The notes beneath the pieces were generated by a model. That model searched no databases. It saw only the letters and a list, made by a program, of their open reading frames with translations, and had not been told where the DNA came from. This document shows, piece by piece, positions 1 through 7,815 of a stretch of DNA of 15,381 nt (positions are counted from its first letter, which is position 1; each line of letters opens with the position of its first letter). The position numbers and the translations under genes were made by a program. The stretch lies in contig JALLBK010000462.1 of the NCBI GenBank assembly GCA_036940085.1, forward strand, positions 1 to 15,381, in the 5' to 3' direction. This DNA comes from Discostella pseudostelligera. Its lineage: Eukaryota; Bacillariophyta; Thalassiosirophyceae; Thalassiosirales; Thalassiosiraceae.

Positions 1-22
1 CAGCAGCAACGATAATTCAGGA

Positions 23-850
23 ATGAGGCTATCCGCCACTAACCCCAATCGGTACATCCAAATGCGGTCTCTCTCAGCATGCATAGTAGTAGTTGTTGCG
101 ATATTTGTGAATAATATCCCGTCGGCTTTGGCACGTCGACCGGGAACCATCCCGTCAGCATTCACGCTCACAATGATGGGCAGTCGTCGTGGGAAGGGCG
201 GCAATTTGAGTGAGTTGTAGTTTAGTCCATAGTCATGGCTCCGACCAATTTAGATTCAACAGTTTACGATCTTCTCATCATTGATCATTGGTGCTATCAC
301 TATCAGGACGAAGTTTAGATGATGCGCCTGGCGTAAAGGTGAAGGGCGTCAATAGCGGTCGCGGTCAGGAAATTACAGGAGTAACATTGCCAGAAAATGG
401 TAAGAGCACTATATATTTTATTTTTATTCTTTATTCCTGATAGCATGGTGAACCCAACAGAAGCATATTTGAATACATCTTATATCACTAGGGAAAATAC
501 GTGGGTGGGAGTTTGGTGAGGGTAGAACAATAGCTTGTGCCAATGTGAACGGGAAATATTTGGCAGTTGATGGGCGATGCCCCCGATGTGCATTTGATCT
601 ATACAGAGGGAAGCTGCTCATGGATGCAGAGGTTTGGGGGCCGGAGCCTCGTGTTGCATGTCCAACTTGTTCTGTGACGTACTCGTTGAAAACTGGAAAA
701 TTTGGACCTGAATACAAAGCCGCCGGACTTGCTGGATTTGTTAGTACATGGGCAAAGACTGCAACAGTGAGCAATGCATCTCTGGATGTTCCAGCGTTTG
801 TCATAACAAGGGATAATGAAACTGGAAAGGTCTTTTGTCGCGAATTATGA
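23..850 (+). CDS. Plastid-targeted Rieske-like protein with all-Cys ligand set (3 exons)
   Basis: My model is exons 23-209, 307-399 and 492-850, 212 residues. Both introns (210-306, 400-491) are GT-AG, and the reading frame is kept across both. The N-terminus carries a hydrophobic signal segment (CIVVVVAIFV) and a PSA|F site like the diatom plastid motif. A second in-frame ATG at 62 places the hydrophobic stretch nearer the N-terminus and may be the true start. From about residue 97 the protein resembles a Rieske [2Fe-2S] domain (GWEFGEGRTIACANVNGKYL), with two knuckles at C123-x2-C126 and C150-x2-C153. A Rieske centre normally uses Cys-x-His and Cys-x2-His; here no ligand histidine is present. 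It may bind iron-sulphur or zinc through four cysteines, or be purely structural. Plant PSB33/TEF5, a chloroplast Rieske-like photosystem II protein, is a possible relative, but I could not test this. It converges on the CBS gene. Confidence 0.8.
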
Positions 851-1076
851 TCAGTACAATTTTGGCTCTAGATATTGAATGTACTCAGAACTATCTATAC
901 TGAGCATGATAAGAGGACGCGTCACAGAGATCGGCACGGCATGCGAATAAGAAGATATCCTGATGCTTCCAAACAGTACCTAAATAGGTGGTATGGCTTC
1001 GGCTCGGCCCCTTATGCAAATAACGACCAAAATTGTTGCCTCCACCCAAACTACTCAAAGCAGATTGGTAATCCCC

Positions 1077-1936
1077 TTACATTACGAAATGCCCTCCCTC
1101 CCCGACAGCAAAACTAGCAAGCGAGTGAATTGTATGTTCCTTTTCTTCCAGTGAGGATTTAATTAGATCCTTTATCGAGATGATGCCGACGACTTTACCC
1201 TTATCATCTACCAGCGGCAAATGGCGAATGTCTCTGCTGAGCATTTTTGCCATGCAAGAGTCGACTGTGTCATCTGGGGAGGCAGTGATCAAATTAGCAG
1301 CCTTGGTTGAAATCTCTTTTACTTTCGTTGTTCTCCCCTGTTAAATGCATCACGTTCAGAGGGAAACCAAGAATGACGTCAACATACCTAAAAGCATGAA
1401 GACAACCGAATGATATGAGTTGTGCAACTAAGTGCTCACAGTTTTCCCCAACAATGCAATTTTCATCACATAATCGCGCTCGCTTATTACACCCGAAAGA
1501 TTGCCTGGCGAATATGGTGCAAAGAATTTCACGAAGACTTCAGATGGTTTCCAGTGCAATAATTCTTTGACGTGACACGGTGATTCCTTACCATTCGCAT
1601 CCGTAGTAACGAGGCAACCAACATTATACGCAGCCAGCTTTTCCACAGCTGCCGAAAGAAAAATGATGAGCAAGATGAAGTACGCAACAATATGTTGATT
1701 TACTGACATTATTTGTATGATTCCTCACCCTCGTACACTGTGTTCTCGTCACCAATTGTGTAGTCAATACCGCTGTAGCAACTCTTCTTCCACGCGTGGG
1801 AAGCGGCATGCGCTTCTCCTAGCTTGGGAGTGCCCATCGCTCGACGGGCTACTTGGACGGCGGCTGCTGTTGGGTGCCTACCCCGAGTTGAGGCCCTCGC
1901 CAAGGATGTAGCGCAGGTGGATAGCATTAGCATCAT
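1077..1936 (-). CDS. Paired CBS-domain protein, CBSX3-like, probably mitochondrial (4 exons)
   Basis: Transcribed right to left. Exons are 1936-1729, 1648-1592, 1504-1440 and 1337-1077, giving 196 residues. The introns (1649-1728, 1505-1591, 1338-1439) are all GT-AG. The start is the first ATG of a Met-Met pair at 1936; the open frame continues a little upstream only through a TTG. The N-terminus is rich in Arg, Ala and Ser and nearly free of acidic residues, like a mitochondrial presequence. The rest is a Bateman pair: CBS1 (VYEAVEKLAAYNVGCLV, then SGVISERDYVMKI) and CBS2 (DSCMAKMLSRDIRHLPLVDD, then GKVVGIISIKDLI), with a short C-terminal tail. Order, length and the ERDY and IRHLP motifs match plant CBSX3, which binds adenosine nucleotides and modulates mitochondrial thioredoxin; that role here is inference. 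The middle intron is 87 bases with no in-frame stop, so if retained it would add 29 residues inside CBS1. Confidence 0.82.
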
Positions 1937-2295
1937 GATTCTACTACTCCTATCCAATTCCGGTGCCGGTGGATTTCACTACTTCCGCTTGCTTGTCTTG
2001 TTGGTACTGTTGGTGTCGATGATGATGAAGTCATTCAGGCGTCATCACATGCAGACTATCGAGATACTGATTCCTACGTGTGGATGGATCCGAATCCAAA
2101 TTCAACACCACCACAGAAGACCATCTACGCCCATGATGTTGTCAACCATGACGACATTTCCGCCCCTGCCGCTGCCGCAGTCGAGTTGGACGGTGTTCAA
2201 GGAGATTGTACCATAGGTCGTCGTATCAGCCCTATCTAGAACAGCAAGCCATCGTCCTCCTCTCATCCTCAGATTGAATTCCATGCGTCTCCGCC
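1937..2295. promoter_or_regulatory. Divergent intergenic region between the CBS gene and TRM13
   Basis: These 359 bases separate the start codons of two genes transcribed away from each other, so they must hold both promoters and 5' leaders. I see no clear TATA box or other recognisable regulatory element. Short ORFs cross the region on both strands but have neither a supported start nor protein-like composition. The promoter function is inferred from gene orientation only. Confidence 0.5.
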
Positions 2296-4104
2296 ATGAG
2301 CAAAGTTAATAATAAAATCAGTGAAGCCGACAAAGATGCAATACCCCCTCTACCACTAAATTGGGATCGATGCCATGCCTACAATCTACCCAAGCGACGA
2401 TATTGCCGCCAGAGGCCAATTCCTATCTCTGTAAACTGTTTGACTCAAAATCAACCGAGATATTGTGGAAATCATTCACATCTAATGGAAGAGTGGCTAT
2501 CAAATAGTCATCATGGGCAGCCTCCAGTATGTGCCGATGACAATGCTGATAAGGAGGAGGATAATGATGAGCATACGAGGAAAATACCGCGGATAAACAA
2601 CCATTCAAATAACAATGAGGACGCATATAACAAAAAGAATCGAGGAAAACGAGTTCCTTGTCCAATCGATCGTTCTCATTCAGTATTTGAAGGTTCGATA
2701 TCGAAGCATATCTTGGTTTGTCCTGCTGCAAAACGGAAGCAAGAGGTGGCCGGGAAAGAATACTATTCAGAAGGTATTAATTTGGGAGGATGTGGAGGTA
2801 TGGGAACTGTTAATGAAAGCAAGATGGCTGATTCAGGAGAGGCAAAGGAATTGGCGTATGCAGTGCTTCGTGTATTTAGTCACCTCTTTCTTGCAACACA
2901 TGGAGATGACATTGGAATGTTAAACGATAGGGGCGATGACTGCACATTATCCAATGAGCAACTACAAAATATTACAGAGAGTGAAATATATGATGCGCTT
3001 CCGGAATCTGATCTTTCTGGGGTAGAGGAGGGGACTTCTTGCGATGCAACGTCTTGCATGCCAGCTGTGGACGGTACAGCAGCGGTTAGTGGACGATTGT
3101 CACGTGCAATATCCGATCATCGAATCAGAGCTGGTGGACCTCGCCACCTACGCCAAATTGCAAGCATATTAGGACACATGCGATGTGAGGGCTTGATTTC
3201 AGTGAAGAATGCCGAGTCTGAGGAGAAACGTTTGGTCATTGAAATGGGTGCAGGGCGTGGTATGACCGGTCTTGTCGTTGCTGGAGCAATGGGAGCCTCA
3301 TTGGCGAGAGACAATTCGAAAGTTCAGCTGTGTCTCGTTGAACGTTCCGGTACTCGCGGAAAGGCTGAGACAAGAATTCGCATGTCTGAAGGGAAACATT
3401 CGAATGATGATTGCCTCAGGCTTGATCTTGTCGATGTCACCAGGGTTCGATGTGATTTAGCTCACGTGGACATACGAAAAGCTCTCGATACTCATCGACG
3501 ACCTGAACACTCTTCGAAGACTGTGGTTATTGCAAAACACCTTTGCGGTGCAGGAACGGATCTAGCGTTAAAGTCTCTCCGGAACCTCGCTTCGATCGAT
3601 GGATGTGTCTTCGCGACTTGCTGTCACGGTTTATGTAATTGGAATGATTACGTTGGACGAAATTGCTTGTTGAGTTTGTTCTGCAGCAAAACTGGTGGAT
3701 TGACTTCTTTTGGAGAGAAACAGTTCCATCTAATGAGACGATGGGCCTCAGCCTCGGTTTTGGACGAGAGGCAAATTCCAAACGCAGATTCTCTTGGTAC
3801 AGATAACAGTCAATCTGAGGATGATCATAATAATATCGTCCCAGACAATGATGATGGTAGGGGAAGAGGTTCAAACATTTTTGCAGTTGTGGGTGACTTA
3901 GGACTGGCCTGTGGAAGCAAAGGGCTAGGGAGAGCGTGTCAAAGGTTGATAGACCACGGCAGGTGTGAATACATGAGAAATACCCTGCTTACTGATAATC
4001 ATAGTGGTGGAACATTCCATGTGCGATTACTCCATTATGTTCCACGTGATGTGACACCTCAAAATGCATTAATCATAGCAATAAGAGAAAGATCTTCTAA
4101 ATGA
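2296..4104 (+). CDS. TRM13: tRNA 2'-O-methyltransferase TRM13 (tRNA position 4)
   Basis: An intact, intronless 602-residue ORF starting at ATG 2296. Three TRM13 modules appear in the family order. First is the CCCH zinc finger (C26, C37, C57 and a following His), within RRYCRQRPIP and QPRYCGNH. Next is a U11-48K-type CHHC finger (C122, H128, H138, C142). Last is the methyltransferase from about residue 310, with the AdoMet loop EMGAGRGMTGLV, the AKHLCGAGTDLAL segment near 410, ATCCHGLC near 440, and the C-terminal GRACQRLIDHGR and LLHYVPRDVTPQNALIIA blocks. Known enzymes 2'-O-methylate nucleotide 4 in the acceptor stem of certain tRNAs (Gly, Pro, His). The protein is longer than typical TRM13 (about 480 residues) because of acidic or Asn-rich inserts at about 80-115, 175-250 and 490-520. 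No targeting peptide is visible, so action in nucleus or cytosol is likely. Confidence 0.93.
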   Translation: MSKVNNKISEADKDAIPPLPLNWDRCHAYNLPKRRYCRQRPIPISVNCLTQNQPRYCGNHSHLMEEWLSNSHHGQPPVCADDNADKEEDNDEHTRKIPRINNHSNNNEDAYNKKNRGKRVPCPIDRSHSVFEGSISKHILVCPAAKRKQEVAGKEYYSEGINLGGCGGMGTVNESKMADSGEAKELAYAVLRVFSHLFLATHGDDIGMLNDRGDDCTLSNEQLQNITESEIYDALPESDLSGVEEGTSCDATSCMPAVDGTAAVSGRLSRAISDHRIRAGGPRHLRQIASILGHMRCEGLISVKNAESEEKRLVIEMGAGRGMTGLVVAGAMGASLARDNSKVQLCLVERSGTRGKAETRIRMSEGKHSNDDCLRLDLVDVTRVRCDLAHVDIRKALDTHRRPEHSSKTVVIAKHLCGAGTDLALKSLRNLASIDGCVFATCCHGLCNWNDYVGRNCLLSLFCSKTGGLTSFGEKQFHLMRRWASASVLDERQIPNADSLGTDNSQSEDDHNNIVPDNDDGRGRGSNIFAVVGDLGLACGSKGLGRACQRLIDHGRCEYMRNTLLTDNHSGGTFHVRLLHYVPRDVTPQNALIIAIRERSSK

Positions 4105-4226
4105 AACGTTCGCATGCTAATGCTATAACCTTAAATAATGATGACACTTCGTTCTCCATCGGATGTCCTCAATCTTTCACTGGCCTTGTTCGTTGATCTC
4201 CTCCGTCTGAATTCATCATTGCAAGT

Positions 4227-5711
4227 TTAAGGACTCATTTTGGCTTTTGGTAAATCACTATCCTTCATTCCACATGCCTTGACGCTCAAATCCCACATCT
4301 TCATCGCAGTCTTACGATCCCTTACGGCATCCGATTGAGCGTTCTCAAAGATTTCACCACCAGATCCTCCAGCACCCCGGGGCTTTCCATCCTCGGCCCA
4401 TCGTCCAACAGTCTGCGCGCCTCCGTTCCAGGACCAGTAAACATCCGATTTAGCACACTGAGGATCATCGACTACTTGGGCTAGGCGTTGTCCTGCTTCT
4501 TCCATACCAACATATCCTCCAGTGACATATTTCATGAACCAGGGGAATGCCTATACGAATATGAAGTTATGAAGTTTGAAGAGAATGTCAGCAATGAACC
4601 AAAAGGATGTGATTTCGCAAAACGATAAACGATAACTTACCTTGCGGAACCATGGCCTCTTCTCTCTGAATAAAGCAGTCTCTGCGATGCAACCAGGGTA
4701 CATGCTGCTAAATGAAATGCCGGTACTCTCATGATATCTACGGTGCAACTCCGAGACTGTCATCATGTTGCAAACTTTAGCATCTTTGTAGGCCTTGGCT
4801 CCAAAGAAGGGCTTGCCATCTGCCATGGCGATTGGTCTCTTAGCTCCCTTCTCGAAACCCTGCAAATTTCCAAGGTCGGCTTGGGGGTAGACAAGTCCAC
4901 CACCTGATGAAACAATCAAGAGAAAAGCAATGTCAGCAAAACTCTGTGTATGCAGACAAGTTGTGTGTAGCCAGTCTCTGAACTACTCACCCACAGTGTT
5001 GGTATTTCCTGTAATACTACCCACAATGCAAAGCCGAGCATCTTTCGACTTGGCCATATCATCAACCAACAAATTCGCCAACAAAAAATGTCCAAAATGA
5101 TTAATTCCCATACTTTGCTCAAATCCATCATCCGTCCAGGCAGGTTCAGGGTCCGTTGGCTTGTATACCGCCGCATTACAGATCAAGTTGTTTACTGGAC
5201 GGGCACTCTTGAATGCCTTAAGATTGAACACAAAGTCTCGTACCGATTGAAGAGAACCCAATTCCAATTTCATTACCACATAGGAATTGTCGGGCATGTT
5301 CATCTCCTTGGCGACTGCCTTGCCTTTCTCAACATCGCGACAGGCCATAACAACGAAATGTCGACCAGTTTTGGAGAGGGCGGCGGCGCAATTGAGACCA
5401 AGGCCGGAGGAAGCACCGGTAATGACGGTGAGTTTGCGTGTGCCAATTTTGAGTCCACCTAGGACCTTGGCGCTTTCCTTGTCCTCGGGGAGGTAGATCT
5501 TTTCGGGAAGTTCGGTTTGGGTGAGCATGTCGGCGAGGGATGTGGAGGTGGGAGTGGCGGTGGTGTAGTAGGGTGACGCAATTTGTTGGACATGATTGTT
5601 CTCTGTAAATGTGAACCGCTGGGTGCGAACTTGAGATGCAGCGGGCGCAAATGCCTCAGTAGAAGCTGCCAAGAAGGCAGCCGCTACGAAGAACGGAATG
5701 AATCGAACCAT
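4227..5711 (-). CDS. POR: Light-dependent protochlorophyllide oxidoreductase, plastid (3 exons)
   Basis: Exons 5711-4991, 4903-4641 and 4550-4227 encode 435 residues. The introns (4904-4990, 4551-4640) are GT-AG and keep frame. The start [17 protein letters not shown] is a signal peptide ending EA|FAP, the classic diatom plastid motif. The enzyme is a short-chain dehydrogenase that reduces protochlorophyllide to chlorophyllide with NADPH and light in chlorophyll synthesis. Visible evidence: the NADPH loop TGASSGLG (98-105), CNAA at 178-181, the NHFGHF block, GSITGNTNT, and catalytic Tyr279 and Lys283 in [11 protein letters not shown]. The POR-type cysteines are present in ACRD, KVCN and YPGC. 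A C-terminal helix ([13 protein letters not shown]) is also POR-like. It shares a divergent promoter with the histidyl-tRNA synthetase. Diatoms often have more than one POR; I cannot say which paralogue this is. Confidence 0.95.
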
Positions 5712-6173
5712 GGTTGGGACCTTTGGTGGCGGAGCGGAATGGAGTTATGATTATGACGAAGGATGAATTATTGGAAATTGGAGTGTGAGCACGTGATGTC
5801 TTCGCTTCATTCGAACTGAAGGAAAATCTTTCTTCTTGAGCTCCAAGTGGAAGATACAAGGAGGCAAATCTTTTGTTAATACTGATTCCCTCGTATGTAG
5901 CCGAAATTCAAGGTCTGGCCTGCGTTGTCACTGACACACGTGCGACATATAAAGACTGACTCAGTCATCGTCATCGTCATCGTAACCGCACAAACAGACG
6001 CACCGCACATCATTCTTCCTCTCGTGCTGAACCATGGTGTCCGAAATGCAAAATGCACCACCATAGCCACAAAAATATACCATATCTACAAACTACAAAA
6101 CCATAAATCGTATCCATCTTCTCGCCCCACTGAAACACTGACCAAATAATAATACTCGAGCTGTTCAAAAACA
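5712..6173. promoter_or_regulatory. Divergent promoter region of POR and HisRS
   Basis: This gap of 462 bases lies between two start codons facing away from each other. Seen directly: two CACGTG G-box/E-box hexamers (5790-5795, 5937-5942), a TATAAA at 5948-5953, and TGACTCA at 5957-5963 (an AP-1/Gcn4-type bZIP core) inside the 13-base palindrome GACTGACTCAGTC (5954-5966). Directly after it comes a tandem GTCATC array (5964-5982). CACGTG and TGACTCA are known bHLH/bZIP targets; regulation of either gene through them is inference. The CA-rich, G-poor stretch from about 6055 to 6173 resembles a 5' leader of HisRS. Confidence 0.6.
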
Positions 6174-7709
6174 ATGAGGACATCCTACATGGTCATGATT
6201 TGCACATCAGCCATTCTCCAGCGGCGACTGGTTGTCTCTGCATTTCAACTCGTCGCCCCATACGCAACAACAACCGCAACGAGTCGAAGAACATTCACCT
6301 CCTCGATCATCCTATCTGCCAAAACTGAAGGAGGTGGAGGTGGTGGTCGAAGTTCCGCAGCCGTCACCGACAAAGATCTTCTGTCTAAAACAACTACTGG
6401 AAATAATGCCCAAGCTGCATTCCTCCTCGATACGAATCCCCCAAAAGGTACACGTGACTTCTACCCTCCCGACATGCGCCTTCGATCGTGGCTGTTTTCT
6501 CAATGGCGATCGGTGGCATCCCTCTATGGATTTTCTGAATATGATGCCCCCGTCCTTGAATCGGAAAGTTTATACACCCGCAAGGCGGGTGAGGAGGTGA
6601 CACAACAACTGTACAACTTTGTCGATAAAGGCGATCGGAATGTGGCATTGCGTCCCGAGATGACACCCAGTTTGGCACGTATGGTAATGGCCAAGAAAGG
6701 TGGGTTGAGTTTACCGTTAAAGTGGTTTAGCATACCTCAATGTTGGAGATATGAACGTATGACACGTGGACGAAGACGAGAGCACTATCAGTGGAATATG
6801 GATATTTGGGGTGTAGATGGTATTCAGGCCGAGGCGGAATTATTAAGTGCCATGGTATCATTTTTTAAGAATGTGGGATTATCTAGTGACGACGTGGGAA
6901 TTAAGGTGAATTCACGAGGGGTGATTGCCGAGGTATTGATTGAATTGGGTGTGCCACAGGAAAAGTTTGCGGCCACGTGTGTATTGGTGGACAAACTCGA
7001 AAAGGTGCCATTAGATGCTATACAAGGAGAATTGGAGGAGCTTGGTCTAGAGAAGTCGACTATTGAAAAGCTTACATCGGTGCTGACCAAAAAATCGATT
7101 GAATCGATTAGTGCCGTCCTCCCACCAGACTCGCAAGCGATCCAACAACTGTCTCAATTGTTTACACTATGCAAATCATACGGAATTGAAGATTGGATCC
7201 TGTTTGATGCATCGGTAGTTCGTGGACTTGCCTACTATACCGGTGTGGTATTTGAAGCATTCGATAGAAAGGGCGTTCTTCGTGCCATTGCCGGGGGTGG
7301 ACGGTACGACAAACTTCTTGAAACGTTTGGGGGTGATCCTACGCCTGCAGTGGGATTTGGTTTCGGCGATGCCGTCATTGTTGAGCTCCTGAAGGAACGT
7401 AATATACTCCCATCTTTTGAGGGGAGTGGATTCGACACGGTGGTATTTGCCATGAGCGATGATCTGTACGGTGTGGCAGTCGAGGTTGCCTCGAAGCTCC
7501 GTTCTGAGGGGCAGACGGTGGATCTCATTTTGGAGGAGAAGAAGGCGAAGTGGGCGTTCAAGTATGCTAGTAGAATTGAGGCAAAGTATGTTGTTATTGT
7601 GGCCAGTGATGAATATGAAAATGGAGAGGTGACTGTGAAGGATATGTCTTTGGGAGAGCAAAAGGCTGTGAAGATAAATGCCTTGGAACAATGGGCCAAG
7701 GACCTTTAA
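6174..7709 (+). CDS. Histidyl-tRNA synthetase, plastid-targeted (class II)
   Basis: An intact, intronless 511-residue ORF from ATG 6174. The enzyme charges tRNA-His with histidine using ATP. The first 35 residues form a signal peptide with a VVSAF cleavage motif, followed by a Ser/Thr-rich transit-like stretch, so plastid delivery is likely; dual targeting to mitochondria is possible. The catalytic core starts at PPKGTRDFYP (about 88). It shows class II motif 2, RYERMTRGRRREHYQWNMD (about 192), then the histidine-specific RGLAYYTGVVFEAF (about 348), AGGGRYDKL and the motif 3 region AVGFGFGDAVI. The C-terminal 90 residues (FDTVVFAMSDDLYGVAVEVA onward) form the class IIa anticodon-binding domain. 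Length is slightly above the bacterial enzyme because of the leader. It is divergent from POR and convergent with the BRUTUS-like gene, 106 bases away. Confidence 0.95.
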   Translation: MRTSYMVMICTSAILQRRLVVSAFQLVAPYATTTATSRRTFTSSIILSAKTEGGGGGGRSSAAVTDKDLLSKTTTGNNAQAAFLLDTNPPKGTRDFYPPDMRLRSWLFSQWRSVASLYGFSEYDAPVLESESLYTRKAGEEVTQQLYNFVDKGDRNVALRPEMTPSLARMVMAKKGGLSLPLKWFSIPQCWRYERMTRGRRREHYQWNMDIWGVDGIQAEAELLSAMVSFFKNVGLSSDDVGIKVNSRGVIAEVLIELGVPQEKFAATCVLVDKLEKVPLDAIQGELEELGLEKSTIEKLTSVLTKKSIESISAVLPPDSQAIQQLSQLFTLCKSYGIEDWILFDASVVRGLAYYTGVVFEAFDRKGVLRAIAGGGRYDKLLETFGGDPTPAVGFGFGDAVIVELLKERNILPSFEGSGFDTVVFAMSDDLYGVAVEVASKLRSEGQTVDLILEEKKAKWAFKYASRIEAKYVVIVASDEYENGEVTVKDMSLGEQKAVKINALEQWAKDL

Positions 7710-7815
7710 GAGGAAACTAATTCAATACAATAGAAAGCACGCTATCCACTAGTTATTCCAATAACACAACAAGATATCGGCTGAACATATAGAGTGATTC
7801 AAACCTTGTGGTGGC

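Noticed and set aside
424..804. A minus-strand ORF of 126 codons
   Set aside because: It is antisense to the Rieske-like exon and has no recognisable motif.
545..850. A standalone 101-residue protein starting at GTG 545
   Set aside because: The frame continues upstream through a good acceptor at 491, and two further exons supply the leader and the start of the fold.
7176..7699. Long minus-strand ORFs opposite the HisRS 3' half
   Set aside because: They are antisense shadows of a strongly conserved coding region and show no protein family.
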